64,000 bases of DNA from Hygrophila difformis (taxonomy: Eukaryota > Streptophyta > Magnoliopsida > Lamiales > Acanthaceae), in contig JAOANR010000003.1 of NCBI GenBank assembly GCA_030278955.1, positions 34,614,054 to 34,678,053 of the forward strand. Direction: 5' to 3'. Positions 10,331 to 22,373 of the stretch are shown here, one piece after another. Under the pieces are notes generated by a model. That model worked only from the letters and a program-made list of their open reading frames with translations, had not been told where the DNA came from and ran no database searches. The translations under genes were made by a program, and so were the position numbers. Position 1 is the stretch's first letter; every line of letters begins with the position of its first letter.

Positions 10331-12549
10331 ACTTGACGGAATTTTAAACTAAGCTATGAAAGCAATTAAAACAAAGCAGATAAAATTATTCTAGAAAGCG
10401 AATTAAATTTAATCTAAGAAAGCAATAAAATTAATTCTAAGAAAGCGATAAAATTATTCTAAGAAAGCAGATTTAAAATGAGACAGAAGGGACATTAAGA
10501 AAATAATAAAAAAATTGGACAAGATTCAGATGAAACACACTTAAACTTCTATTTTGTTACACAGATCTTTGTTTGGGATAATCCTTTCAATTAGCTAACT
10601 CTCATGCTCTCTATACTATGTTCCCTTTAACAGACAGGTACTTACAGTAAGAGTTTACATGCTCTTAAGACAGCAAAATCTAAGATACCACAGACTCACA
10701 ACTGCCCTCACACGGCCGTGTAGAGGCATGTTATTCATCTGTGGTGGACAAGCAACACCAGCCAAATCATTTATTGAAGTGGCAAGTACCGCTATCATTC
10801 CCCCATGTCCCATCCGAAGATTCTAATTAAGCCCTGAACTATCCCTTAACTCTCAGTCCTAGTAGCAGTTACGCAACTCTCAATACAACCGAGTGACCTC
10901 TAAAGAAAGCAATCAAAAGAAAGCGGTAAAGAAAGCGGTAAAGAAAGCATTTAAAAAATCCTATCACTCGGAGGTTTTTGAAAGTCTGACCCTGGTAGTA
11001 AAAGAAAGCCCCCAGTCAGAATGACCGGATGTGGATCAAGAATTCCCTATTCTCGGTGAACCGCTCGCAGTGTTCACTTCCCGTCGGGTGGTTATGAGAT
11101 ACAAACTAATGAAACGAACTATAAATTAGTTCGTCCGGATGCACTCACTTAGGACTCAAAAATAGGCTCTGGCAGAAGAGGATAGCAGTTGAAAGGAACT
11201 CAACCCTACCTTAGAAAATAACCAAGGCCCGAATGTTGTTCCTCTAGTATTACCTATCACACCGTATTTGAGTCCAAGTGGACCCCATCTCAGTGCAAAA
11301 TTTAATATCAGATTCCCAACACACAGCAATTCTGGAAAATAACTGATTTGAAAATCATTCCCTAAACAGGTACTAGACTCTCAATTAAAACACAGATCCT
11401 TTCAGTCTAGATGAGACCTAATCGCTGACTCTGCTTCTAATTTCCCAAAATCAACCCCCAGTCGGATATGAATTAGTCATAACTGTGGAATTTATCCCTC
11501 ACTCAGATCCGGATTTTATAAATGAATTTTTTTGGAAATTTATTGTGAGATGTCTGATTAAAATCAAGACTTCTATGTCCAAGGGAAGGATCCCAAAATA
11601 ACATTGACCACAATATCTACATAATAATATCATGCATAAATTTATAAAGAAGTGTAAAATTAAATAACCCAAAATATAAGGTGGGTTTAGACAGAAGTTG
11701 GAACACAAAGATGAAATAGCCGGGGATGAGAAGAATTTTGGCTAAAGAGAATGCCAGAAATAGCTGGGGTGATCTGGACTGCAAACATCTGCTATCCAGT
11801 TCCCAATTATTCCAGATGGAAAGATTTTTAGACAGAAAGGAATTCCAAGTGACGGTGACCACCGTCATTCAGCTCCCTTTTGTCTGTGAATGGAAGAAAA
11901 ACCCACATATTTTCTTGCTGTAATAATTCTCAAATAATGTTGGTCGACATCATTTAATAATACTACAGCTTGAATTCAGGTTTTGAAATTAAAATAAAGA
12001 AAACAAAACTGTATCCGGATAGGAGTCAGCTGAGCAGCTATTATAATCCCGAATGGACGAACCGCCAAGGCTTCCACCGACCACTATCCGGACCATGCAA
12101 AATAACATCTAGTAATTAATGTACAGACCACGAGCTAGTTTATCCGTGTGGGAATACCCGCCAACATTAGTCTGATATATTTCTTACTAGCCGTTTCACA
12201 CAACACGGGTAAAGACAAAATAAATAAAGGAAAATTATTTTTGGGTCATCTTGTATGAGAGACATTGGTTTCTCATGCAAGGGTATGGATTTAAATCCAT
12301 AATTGCTCTTTATGTTTAAATAATCACTCATTCCATAATTAATTAATTAATTACAGTCCGGATTATATACTTAGATCATTAGAGTTTAATCTTGTAGAAA
12401 AGTCTTTTAATGGAAATTGAACAAAATTCTTTATATCAAATTAATCATGGGTTGAGATCATTGGATTTCAACCTCAAAATATTAATATAAAGGTTCAATT
12501 AATTAAATGAGGAAAATGGAGAAATGGGAAATTTGGCAAAAATGCCAAT
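10331..12549. other. Degenerate non-coding repeat, no gene
   Basis: AT-rich, with a local repeat of AAGAAAGC-type words (about 10360-10480 and 10910-10950). No ORF above 85 codons has protein-like composition. It probably continues the minus-oriented LTR-element remnant to its left, but no LTR pair is visible. Confidence 0.4.
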
Positions 12550-13023
12550 TACGGCGCTAGGCGGATTTTACGACGCTATCTTAGGATAGCGTCGTAGGTA
12601 TAGCGCCGTAGAGGATTGGTGAAAGAGATGTGAAATTTTGGGGTTAATGGGGTGTGTACGACGCTATACACTAAACTACGACGCTATACTAGGATAGCGT
12701 CGTAGGTGTAGCGTCGTAGGTGGTTTGAGAAATTGGGGAAGAAAGAAGTTTTTGAAAAAGGGGAAGATGCTACGGCGCTAGACATTAAATGACGGCGCTA
12801 TCCTAGGATAGCGTCGTAAGGATAGCGCCGTAGGTGGGTTTTTCTGAGAAATGAAGTATTTTGGGGTCCTACGGCGCTGAACAAAAATTACGACGCTATC
12901 CGAGGATAGCGTCGTTGGTCTAGCGCCGTAAGGAAAATTTTTGTTTAAGTCTGGATAACTACGGCGCTAAACCTCACCTACGACGCTATCCAAGGATAGC
13001 ACCGTAGGGCGGTTAGCGTCGTA
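12550..13023. repeat. Five tandem nested palindromes
   Basis: Units at 12550-12610, 12658-12718, 12771-12832, 12870-12930 and 12960-13023. Each has outer arms of type TACGGCGCTA...TAGCGCCGTA enclosing an inner palindrome of type TACGACGCTATCC/GGATAGCGTCGTA. In unit 2 both outer arms have changed together (GGC to GAC, GCC to GTC). The sequence between units is unrelated. Arrangement and motif resemble subterminal repeats of plant CACTA-type DNA transposons, but no CACTA terminal repeat is seen. Confidence 0.8.
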
Positions 13024-13035
13024 GCTAGCCCAGAA

Positions 13036-13125
13036 TGTTGTTGTTCGGGTAATGCAATCTATGCGATTGCAAACCCTAAAATTGTTGGTCGGGTAATGCA
13101 ATCTATGCAATTGCAAAACCCTATT
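13036..13125. repeat. Tandem pair of ~45-bp units with small hairpin
   Basis: Two copies of GTTGKTCGGGTAATGCAATC followed by TATGC and ATTGCAAA, in direct tandem. Each can fold TGCAAT/ATTGCA; the adjacent pair is C-G in copy 1 and lost in copy 2. Confidence 0.6.
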
Positions 13126-13973
13126 TTTAAGTTTTTAAACATGCACAAACACAAAGATATCATCCACATTTTAGATCTATTAAACTAAACTAAAAATAAA
13201 ATAAAATAAAATAAAAAATAAAAAGTGATAAAAACTAACACTAAAAATAAAATTCTAAACTATCCTAATAAATCTAAAAAGAGATAAACATCTAGTATTT
13301 GTGAATTTATTAAAGCAAAAATAAAACACTAGATCTAACTAAGCATCAACCTAACTAAAGAAATAAAAAGAAAATGGTCAAGTGACCAAAATAAGAAAAG
13401 AAGGCAAACAGTGAAATAAAATAAAACAAAAATAAAAAAAAGAACCCATGACAGATTTTTTTTGGAGCTATTTTCTTGTATATCACCAACAAAAAGCAAT
13501 AAAAGATTCAAGAACACTCATTACTTGTGTGTTCTCAAAATTTGTCTACACTAGAAGGTAATAAACTATGACAATGACTACTCTAAAATGGTTGAAAACC
13601 ACTATTTACAAGCTAATCTACCACTAAAACTAACAGAAATCAACTTACATTACATAAATTAAGCTAAACTAGCTATCTATAATTTTTGGGAGCAACCCAG
13701 CAGCACTTAGGCATATTTTTTGATTTTTTTTTGTGAGCTTCCCATTAACAGCACTTGGCACTGTTCAAAAATGGGAGCTACTGTTCAACAAACTGGAAGC
13801 AGCTATTTATAGGTGGATGAGAAAAACCCTAGGCCCAATAGGCCTGTTAACGGAGTGGGAGGGGGCAGGTCTTGAACTCCAGGGGGAAAAGACAAAAGTT
13901 TTTTGCACTTCGGGACCTCAGCTCCCGGGTCTTCCAATGCTATCTGGCACATGGGGAATTAAATTTTTGGCTT
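13126..13973. other. Spacer between the two palindrome clusters
   Basis: AT-rich left half with AAAATAAAAT runs (13195-13225). The right half near 13800 has a TATTTATAGG box and CCCTAGGCCCAATAGGCC. No supported gene. If both palindrome clusters belong to one DNA transposon, this is its core without a transposase. Confidence 0.4.
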
Positions 13974-14143
13974 TACGGCGCTATCCCATTTACGACGCTA
14001 TCCTCTTTTACGGCGCTATACTTTAGCGCCGTAGCTCTTTTGTATAGCGTCGTAGTGCTTGATTTTATTTTAGCTTTTTTGTATAGCGTCGTAGCTTTTT
14101 TTTCTCACTGGTGTAGCGCCGTATGGCATAGTATAGCGTCGTA
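13974..14143. repeat. Second nested palindrome cluster
   Basis: The same 10-mers as in 12550-13023 but arranged as one larger nest: three left arms (TACGGCG, TACGACG, TACGGCG types) from 13974, then right arms TAGCGCCGTA (14023), TAGCGTCGTA (14044 and 14084), TAGCGCCGTA (14113) and TAGCGTCGTA (14134). Confidence 0.75.
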
Positions 14144-15041
14144 TGCTTGTTTTTTTTTCCCTCAAACTTTTTCTCTTTCCCCACTTTTTCTCTTTCCTCT
14201 CTCCAGTTTTCTTTGTCTCTCTCGTTCCATCTTTCTTTTTCTTCTCATTCTTTCTTCTTCTTCTTGCTTCTTTCTTCTTCTTCCTGCTTCCTTCTTCTTC
14301 TTCCTGCTTCCTCCCTACGTCTTCCTGCTTCCTCCCTTCGTTCCAGTTTTCTATTTTGCTAAAATTGACGACATTGGAGATGTGGGTTGGGCGAGCTCCG
14401 GAGGCGGCGACCGGACTGGAGAGGGAGCGCGGAGGCGACGCGGTGGCAGTGGCTGGAGTTGCAGAGGCAGGCGGTGGAGCTGTGGTGGTGAAGGTGGGCG
14501 GCGGCTGTAGATGTTTGGGATGTGGTGGCCGGAGTCTGGAAATTCGAGGGCGGAGGTGCGGAGGCGAGATGAAGAAGATGAAGATGGTCATGGCTGTCGG
14601 CTGCTGCTGCAGCTGTTCGAAGGTGGTGGCCGGAGGGACGGTGGTGATGGGAGGCTGCTGGTGGTGAGATGGCCGGAGGTGGAGCGGAATGAGGAAAATG
14701 GAGAGCGGCTGGCCGCCGGAAATGGAGGATAAGGCAGAGGAGACGGAGCTCGGATGTTGGAAATGGTGGAGATGGGTGGAGAAGGGGCGGAGGTGATGGT
14801 TGGCGATGGCCGCCGGCCGGTGGCGGCGGCGGGAGGCGGCAGAGGGTTAGGGTTTGGGATGGTTTAGGGTTTGGATTGGTGGGCTTGGACTTGGGATTGG
14901 TTTGGGCCAATGGGGATTGGAGTTGGGCTTTTGGTTGTGGTTTGGGCCTTTTGGACTGGACTGATAAATATTGGATTGGATTATTGAATTCTTGGGCCTG
15001 CAATTAATTTAAATAAAAGGTGATTAGTGGATCAATAATTT
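14144..15041. other. Low-complexity pyrimidine tract and GGTGG/GGCGG-rich block
   Basis: 14150-14350 is an almost pure C/T tract (TTC-rich). 14390-14850 is GC-rich with repeated GGTGG, GGAGG and CGGCGG words. Long ORFs on both strands here are translations of low-complexity DNA (His/Ser/Pro or Gly/Arg-rich) and I do not call them. GGGTTAGGGTTTGGG and GGTTTAGGGTTTGG at 14845-14875 are telo-box-like. Confidence 0.55.
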
Positions 15042-15686
15042 TTAATTAAAGCAGAAAACAGAAATAAAAACAAACATAAAAATTAAAAATATATACATCA
15101 AAATATAAAATAATATAATAAATAAGGATATTTGCTTCACTTGATATTTGTTGGTGTTCCGTTTAATGGATCCGTGTTCGGCGTCTTCGGCGTCAGCATA
15201 TTTAATGGATCCGTGTTCGGCGTCTTCGGCGTCAGCATCTCTGGCAGCGGCACGGGATGAAGGAGGAACATAAAGATGCTGAGAAGGTTGGGATCGGTCG
15301 AAGTTGTAGGTGGGTTGGCGATTGATCCCGAAGCCTTCGAAACCGAATTTTCGCTTCGACATGACGGGAAAGTTAAACCCTAAAATAGATTTTGGGGATT
15401 GTGGGGAATGGTGAGTAGCGGGGCCGCTAGGGTTACCAGTGTCAAATGGCTTGAGGAACCCTAGCGGCGGGCGCGGCGGGCGGCGCTGGAGGGAAGAGGA
15501 CGGCGGCGGCGCTGCAAGGGGCGGAGGAGAGGGCGAGGTCGGCGGCGGTGGGTAGGGCAGAGCAGAGGGGGGCGGCACGAATGGTGGTGGTGCGTGAGAG
15601 GGCGACAGAGAGACCGGGATTTGAGAGCGATGGAGAAGCCGAGTAATAGAGAGAAAGAAGATTTGATCCAATGGCCACGGTTTCAA
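15042..15686 (-). pseudogene. 5' fragment of a DEAD-box helicase gene (RH24-like)
   Basis: On the minus strand an ATG at 15362 starts MSKRKFGFEGFGINRQ and continues to YVPPSSR. From memory this closely matches the conserved N-terminus of plant DEAD-box RNA helicase RH24; a search would settle it. After about 40 residues it becomes acidic and includes a perfect 39-bp (13-codon) tandem duplication at 15162-15200 and 15201-15239. It then runs into AT-rich non-coding DNA, so the helicase core is missing. Upstream (15363-15686) the sequence looks like a real plant 5' UTR: TC-rich, with GCCGCC repeats and two CCCTAGCGGC-type boxes. The frame is open through this leader, but the ATG at 15362 is the family start. 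It is a truncated gene or captured 5' end, not a functional helicase. Confidence 0.55.
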
Positions 15687-17081
15687 TTGAATTTTGTATC
15701 CAACGGATGAGAATTGAATTGGGAGCTGGGAAATTTTTTTCTCTCCCTCTTATAAGATGTAATAGATATAATATTTAATTTCAACAAACTCAATCATATC
15801 ATATATACTCCCTAAATCTATAATCTATAATACTCTTAAAATTTTAAATTATTTCCATTAAATACACCTATTTGAATTAACTATAAATACATCCGATTAT
15901 CCTTATTCGTTTCATTCATCTCTATTCCAAATCTCATATTTTCCAATTTTTTTTTATTGCTTTAGATAAATTTTAGTCATTTTCTCTAATCTAATGTTTA
16001 TTCATCTTTTGGTTTTTGGAGCGTGTACGTGATTGACTCATGTGAATCAGTATGTATATGATTGTAGCATGTCTTATGAATATTTTTTTCTATTTGTATT
16101 TTAGATTTTTTTTCCCTATTTTTTTGATATCATCTTATTATACTTTATGTTTTATAGCTGATTTTAATCATTTAACAAGTTTCTTTCACCAATTTCTAAG
16201 GAAAAATATATCTTCCATACAACACATGTGCGTTTATCAAAAATTCTCTACATATAAAAAGTCATGGGACAATTCAGGGAAGAAGATAAATTCAAATATT
16301 GTCTCTCTTATTTATATTGATTTTTTTTTTTGCATTTATAATTGCGGGGATATCCATTGATAATGTTGAATGGTAGATTGGATTAAAGGCATGTACAATA
16401 ATTTTCTTCCTAAAAAGAGAACTTGGCAAGGGTGTGATCGAATGCTTTTATAATCTACATTAGGGGGACAAGAAAAATGTGCACTGGGATGAAGATGGCT
16501 TTGAGATTTCCTTAACATGACAGTGGATTTCTACAATCACATACATTGGTGTTCAAATTCAGAATTTTTTAATACAATTTATGATGTATTTTTCTGTGAT
16601 TCTATCCGTTATGTGGCTGGATTAGAGGAACTTATTAGGTTTGAAAATATTATGCCTAACCTTCAAAAGATAGTAGCAAACTTTGCTCCTATAGTTATTA
16701 ATTCTGATGTAATGTTTGGTTGTGATGAGTTAAAAAAAAATTATATTTTCTGTGAATGTATCTTCATTTTCTTTAATATATTCTGTATATTGTTTCTGTC
16801 AATTATATATGTTTGTATGATTTACTTTTATGCTTTAGTCTTTCTCTATATTTTACTGTCAATACATATAGAGAATACTTAATTATTTCACAATCACAAC
16901 AATTATATATACAACAAAAAATAATTGATTCAAAATGATTTATACCATTTAATTAATAGATTTTTGTGTATAAAATGATTTTACTTTATTTATATTATAA
17001 TTAATAATTTTAGTTAATTACCTTTCATTCAACATTGTATGTATTTCGTGAGTATTTTTTTCTGTGACAAAGTATAATTAT
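15687..17081. other. AT-rich spacer, no supported gene
   Basis: Very AT-rich. Small ORFs at 16052-16360 and 16517-16882 (plus) are not similar to anything I recognise; the second has a soluble-looking first 70 residues (SIRYVAGLEELIRFENI) followed by a hydrophobic tail and could be a decayed gene fragment. No terminal repeats seen. Confidence 0.4.
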
Positions 17082-17083
17082 TA

Positions 17084-17565
17084 CTCCCTCCGTCCCGCGA
17101 AGATTGAAGCCTTTCTTTTGGGCACGGTAATTTAGGTAGTGGAGTTTAGTAGTTAAAGTGGTGTGGGTATTTGTGTTTAAGATTATAATGAATTTTGATA
17201 TTGTTTATTGTTTAACTTTGACTTAATATTATCGTAGTGATGTAATTTGAGAAAAATATTCAAATGTGGTCTTGTTAGAATCGTCTAATCGTGTAGTTTT
17301 AGAATATATATTTTATACAATTTTTATTTGTATCAATTTTGTAATATTAAGAGTTAAAGAAATATAAGGGACTTTGTGTAGGAAAGTAATAATGCATTGG
17401 AATTTGTGCAGAATAGTAAAAGTAAGTATTTTTAATGGGATTTGATAATAATTAAGATTCTAATCAAACTTATATTAATTTAATTTTTCTAAAAACGGAA
17501 AGGGTTCAAACTTCGTGGGACACCCCAAAAAGGAATAGGGTTCAAACTTCGTGGGACGGAGGGAG
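17084..17565. mobile_element. Stowaway-type MITE
   Basis: Terminal inverted repeats CTCCCTCCGTCCC...GGGACGGAGGGAG extend imperfectly to about 29 bp and are flanked by TA on both sides (17082-17083, 17566-17567), the Tc1/mariner target duplication. The right end is duplicated inside (a GTTCAAACTTCGTGGGAC block occurs twice, 17504-17557). Non-coding. Confidence 0.9.
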
Positions 17566-17840
17566 TACTAACCAAGTCGAACTTAATAATCTATCTATAT
17601 AATATTTTTGACGATTTATTATAGTATGAAATTTGGATATATTCTATATAGATCTAATAGTTTTATTTATTTATACAAGATTTAGATTTTTCTTATACCT
17701 TGATTTCAAAAGATTTAATTGGCTTTTTTTAATTAGGCAAATGGTGTTTTCAAAAATTTAGTATTGAAAAATTTTGTTTTATTTATTTATAGAGGATAAA
17801 GATTAATTGATTTTATTTATTTATAAAATGTTAATATACA

Positions 17841-17882
17841 CTCCCTCCATAAACTTTTATGTACACTTTTGATTAGTACAGT
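17841..17882. mobile_element. Left end of a second Stowaway-like MITE, cut by element A
   Basis: CTCCCTCCATAAACTTTTAT starts at 17841; 42 bases later element A is inserted. The sequence resumes at 33635 after the target duplication, but no matching right terminal repeat was found there. Confidence 0.5.
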
Positions 17883-18554
17883 TGTTGGGGCCACGAGAAA
17901 TAGTGGGCCGCGAGTGAAAGAATTGGGCCATAAAAATATGGGCCAAGAGAGAGAGTTTAAAGGAAGTGAATTCAGAATCAATAGGGCCGGACAATCCAAG
18001 AAACCAAATGAAAGAACGTTCCGAGAGACAGGAGATTTCGGCCGAAATGAGACCAAGGCAGCCGAAACCAAATCAACCGATAAGAGGAAGACAAAATTCG
18101 GCTTAAAGGAATCGGCCGGAGAGCGGTTATTTCAGCTCCGGCTATAAATAGGGGATGCCATGCACAGAGTCAAGAGAGATCAATCCAACCCCCAAATTCC
18201 TTATCAAATTTACTTCTTTGTATCTTTACTGCTTTCTTTACAGCTTTCCTTTACAGTTTTCCTAGACTCTAGTTTAGCTTGTAGTGCTTACTTTCCAAGT
18301 CCACCGTTGTTCCTTAACAACCGGTAGTTTGGTTCTAGTTTTTCCGGTGAATTCGCCGTTGTTTCTTAACAACAGGTAGATTCTCCATTGTATCTCGTTG
18401 CCATTCCAATTCTAAGGAATATTCAGTCAAGTTTGGGCGTAATTAGTCAAGTTTGGGCGCATTATCGTTAATCCGGACCCGTAATCGGTTTGATCCTTTT
18501 CCGGTAGCCTCCCTTGAGGAGAAAAAGGTCCTTGGCTCGACCCGAGGCCAAACA
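17883..18554 (+). repeat. Element A 5' LTR (672 bp)
   Basis: Starts TGTTGGGGCC, ends GGCCAAACA. TATAAATA promoter box at 18143-18150, ending about 400 bases before the LTR end. Two small hairpins around GTTGTTCCTTAACAAC and GTTGTTTCTTAACAAC (about 18307-18380). A direct repeat of GTCAAGTTTGGGCG at about 18427-18460. Confidence 0.93.
18143..18150 (+). promoter_or_regulatory. TATA box of element A 5' LTR
   Basis: TATAAATA in GGCTATAAATAGGGG; the same box is at 33219-33226 in the 3' LTR. It would drive the sense genomic RNA. Confidence 0.75.
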
Positions 18555-18555
18555 G

Positions 18556-18573
18556 TGGCACGCCCAGTGGGAC
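18556..18573 (+). other. Element A primer-binding site
   Basis: TGGCACGCCCAGTGGGAC one base after the LTR. The same 18-mer follows the LTR of element B at 23889-23906, so A and B share primer type. I do not assign the tRNA with certainty. Confidence 0.7.
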
Positions 18574-19640
18574 CAGAAATTGCATTTGAGACACAAGCAA
18601 CTCCAGCAATCAATGCGGCGGCGAGGACTGATTTGCCGCCGATTCAGGAAGAACACAGAGCAGAAACCGGGGAATTCCCCCCAGGATTCCCCGGGCCATC
18701 GAACTTCCACAATCAGGAGTTTTCGAACGACGATTTGACCCCCCGGTTCCGAGATCAGGTTCAATTTATGGTTGAAGCGGCGGTTACCAATTCGGTTCGC
18801 CAGATAGAAGGCAATATCCTGGCAGCAATGCCAGCTATGTTCAGAGCCGAATTAGCGAGGAATATGTATCCGATGGGAACGCAGCATGCACCAATGGCGC
18901 AAAATCCACCACCTGCGATGCAAATTCCTCACAATTTTCAACAGCAGGCCTATCGGCCGCTAGGAGGGCAGGGACCACGGCCTTTCGTCCCTCCGCAACA
19001 AAGGTACGATCAGCAACAGAATCAATCGCCTCAACCAGTAGTGCAACCGCCTGCTCCAGTGGTTCAACAACAATATTTACCACAGCAGCCGAATCCACCA
19101 CAACTGGTTGACAGGGAATTAATTGCTGAGATAATTCGTACTCAGTTTGGAAATATTATCGGCCAGGAGAACAGGCCGATGTATAGGAAGCCTTATCCAG
19201 ACTACATTGAGGGGGCAGTATCCACTGCCTAGAGGAGTAAAGGTTCCAGATTTCAATACTTTCTCTGGAGATGTCGGCCGGTCCACGATCGAACATATTG
19301 GCCGATTTACAGCTCAATGCACCAGAATTGCGCAAAACGATTTTCATAAGCTGATATTGTTCAGCTTATCGTTAACTGGTCCAGCATTTGAGTGGTACAT
19401 TAATTTACCAGCGATATCGGTTAACACCTGGCCCGAAATGGAGCGGTTATTCCATGACCGATTTTATAATACCAGTCCTAAAGTATCGGTGGTTGATCTG
19501 ACATCAACCAAGCAGAAGGCGACCGAATCAGTTACTGAGTTCATTGAAAGATTTTATGCAGTGAAGGCTCAAATGAAGACAATGCTGCCGTAGCATGAAT
19601 ATATTCAAATCCCGAAGCAGAATCTGAAGTTTGCAATCAA
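18574..19640 (+). pseudogene. Element A gag, N-terminal and capsid part (frameshifted)
   Basis: First frame to 19232: acidic N-terminus, then helix QVQFMVEAAVTNSVRQIE, then a long Pro/Gln-rich linker (about 18890-19110). Without a frame change it stops at 19232. The capsid core is in another frame (about 19200-19593): VPDFNTFSGDVGRS through WYINLPAISVNTWPEME to FIERFYAVKAQM, a Retrotrans_gag domain. A third frame change occurs near 19593. The first ATG in frame is 18768, so the true start is unclear. Then the solo alpha LTR interrupts at 19646. Confidence 0.8.
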
Positions 19641-19645
19641 GGACA

Positions 19646-22373
19646 TGTAATACCCGAGAAATCGACGTCAAGAATTTAAATCCAAAAATTAAGGAATTGG
19701 ATTTAATTATTAAAACCGAAATAATTCCGAGAGAGCAGAATTAAATATTTTCGGACGATAGCAACTCGAAAGAGTTATCGGATTATCCAACGATCTCGGA
19801 TAATTCCATGTTATGATTTTTAGAATTAAAATCATAATATTCATAAAAAGAAAAGAAAAAAAAAAGAGAAAATCGACCTCAGGCGGCCGCGCGGCGGCGG
19901 GGCGGTGGCGCGCCACCCGCGCGCCGGCGGCAACAGATGCATGTTCGAGCGTTGCACGCGGTTTCAACACTATTTTCGAGATTTGACGATTCCAATCGGT
20001 CCAAATTCGATGCTCAGACTTTAGGGGATGTTTTGGGACTCCTTTGGATGAATTTTGGATATATTAAACTCCCCTACAACCTAAAATTTGATGGATGCAT
20101 TAACATTAAAGGATTAATTGAACCATGTTGATGATAGGTGAATGGATGAGGATGGGGGGGGGGGGTGTATTTACGAGGTGTGGACTGCCATTAAGCCCCC
20201 AACACTTCCAAGATACATTAAGGGATCTCTTGGAACCATACACACTCCCAAATCAGTCCATAACAACCCTCAAAACTTCACCTTCTCATTCCATCCGAAT
20301 TTGAAGTCTCATTTGAGTGTTGTGAGTTGGTGAGGGTTCTTCTTCTTATTCTGGAGGCCTTGGACGAATTGGGAAGTTTTAATCTACTCTCCTACGTCTA
20401 GGTAAGTGTTCTAATCCAAATCCTTAATCATAGGGTCGGATTTCAAGCCCTAACATCTAGTATTTCTCCAATCACCTCAAAATAGGATTCGTTCGGTAGA
20501 TCTTGGAAAAGAGGGACTGTTTCGGTCGATTTTGGAGCAACCAAGGAGGAGGATTTCGACTATAATCCAACCATAAGTAAGTTAGTGTTGTGCCTTTCAA
20601 ATTTTAGAGGTTTTGGTGGAGTATCCATTGAGATACAACTCGAAATTCATTCCTTGCCAAATCTGTTCGTTAGGGTTTTATCAGTATAGTTTCTTTTGTT
20701 CATCGTTTTTCGTCTAGATCCGTTCGTTTTTGGAAACTCTTTTCTAAATGAAAAATGTTTCTAATACCTTGAATATGATCTCTGTAAATTTTCATAATTT
20801 TTGGACATGATTTAGGCGTCGAAAAATCATCTGGTATTTCTGAGTTTTCTGATGACAGAATTAGTTCCATGGTGTAGCCAGTTTTGTTGTCCGTATTACT
20901 CCTACCTACGATCGTTCTCAATGGTTTGTTTCTTCATGAAAGTTGTTCATCTATGTGTCTAGTTTATTCCTGTAAAATTTCAGAATTTTTAGATCAATCT
21001 TGAAATTGTTATGAATTTTTAAAGGAACTGTGGTCGAGTGAACAGTAAATCCTACACCCTTTGAAAGAGAAGTTCTGAAATGATTTTTTTAGGCCATTTA
21101 GAGTCCGAATTTGATAAAGCCTATTTCTAAGAAAAATGCTTATTTTGATGTTTCCTAGCTCCTGTAAAACTTTCCAAAATTTCTAAAAAGTTTTACTACA
21201 TTTCCTAGTGCGAATTTGATGACTGCCACAGTGAGGCTTTTACCGGTAAATTTGGTTTCGTGCGTTTTGATGATTTGTGAGTCAATTGCTACTCATTTGT
21301 GAAAATTATGAACTCTGGAAATGTAATAAATGTTTTGTAATGGTTAAAACGTGAATTTGAAACCTTGTAAGTTTTGATCGAGTTAGATGCCCAACTTTGG
21401 AGGGTAATTGCACTTAGCGTGAGCTCGTTGGGCCGCCCCCTCTTGTTGGTGGCCAAAACGGCGCCAAGGAAATTATGTTACGTGTTAGTATGAGTCTATA
21501 CTCCTAGATGTATCCGTATGGGTTATCTAGGGCTCCGGAGTGTGTCTGTATAGGGTCCGCTACTTTCACTTGCCTTGCGGGTTCGATTCCCCAAGGTGTA
21601 TGTTTTTCCTGCGGGTTCGATTCCCCAGGATATTGTTGACTACTATGGGTTCGATTCCCTAGGATGTATATTGAGTTCTTGCGGGTTTGATTCCCCAAGA
21701 ATGGTTGTCCTCGATCATAATGAACAATGGTAAAAGAATGTATTTGAATTATGGGAACAATGGTAAAAGAATGTATTTGAAATATGGAAACATTGGTAAA
21801 AGAATGTGTTTGAGCCTTGTGGATTTGATTCCCCAAGAATGGTTTTTCTCGAAAAAAAATGAACAATGATATATTATTCGTATGGCAAAGTGTAAGAATC
21901 TTCCGGAATTATTTTTACTCGACCTTCCTTTTTAAATTTCAAGTTCTAACTTTAAATCTCTCTTCTAAAACTCTAAAATTTGTTATGCTATATACTAACT
22001 TACTCAGTACCGTTGAACTGATAGATACGTTGTCTCATTTTTTCAGATGTTGAAGATTAGCGCATGGCATTTACATTTGGGATGGGAATTTCCGAAGACT
22101 TGTCGCACTTGTTTTTAAATTCTTTTACGAATTCCAAATTCATGTTTGGCCGTGTTTGGCCCTTAGCTTCCGCACTATTTTAAAATTATGTATGTTAGAC
22201 TTAACTCTGATTTAAACATTCGGGCACTTATTGAATGGTTTTTAAATTATTTTTAAGTATTGGTACAACTTAGCCTTAGCATCTTCTCAAGTGAGCTCGA
22301 AATGGTTCGCGTCTTGCTTGGGAAGGTGTGGCGGTAATGCCCTGGCCTGGGTGATCAAATCCGGGGTGTTACA
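19646..22373 (+). mobile_element. Solo LTR of family alpha inserted in gag of element A
   Basis: 2728 bp, TGTAATACCCG...GGGGTGTTACA, with a perfect target duplication GGACA on both sides (19641-19645 and 22374-22378). It is more diverged from the 5292-7991 LTR than that element's own LTRs are from each other. It keeps the GC-rich island (about 19875-19935), the degenerate repeats, the hairpin array (about 21573-21840) and the TCAGTAC hairpin near 22003. A solo LTR forms by recombination between the LTRs of a full element. Confidence 0.95.

Noticed and set aside
14845..14875. Interstitial telomere repeat (GGTTTAGGG)
   Set aside because: Only two or three imperfect units; more likely a telo-box-like promoter word.
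14143..15003. Several 170-214 codon ORFs on both strands
   Set aside because: Translations of TTC- and GGTGG-rich low-complexity DNA with no domain; both strands open at once.
16052..16882. Two AT-rich ORFs as genes
   Set aside because: Composition is mostly Phe/Ile/Tyr from AT-rich DNA; no motif or splice support.
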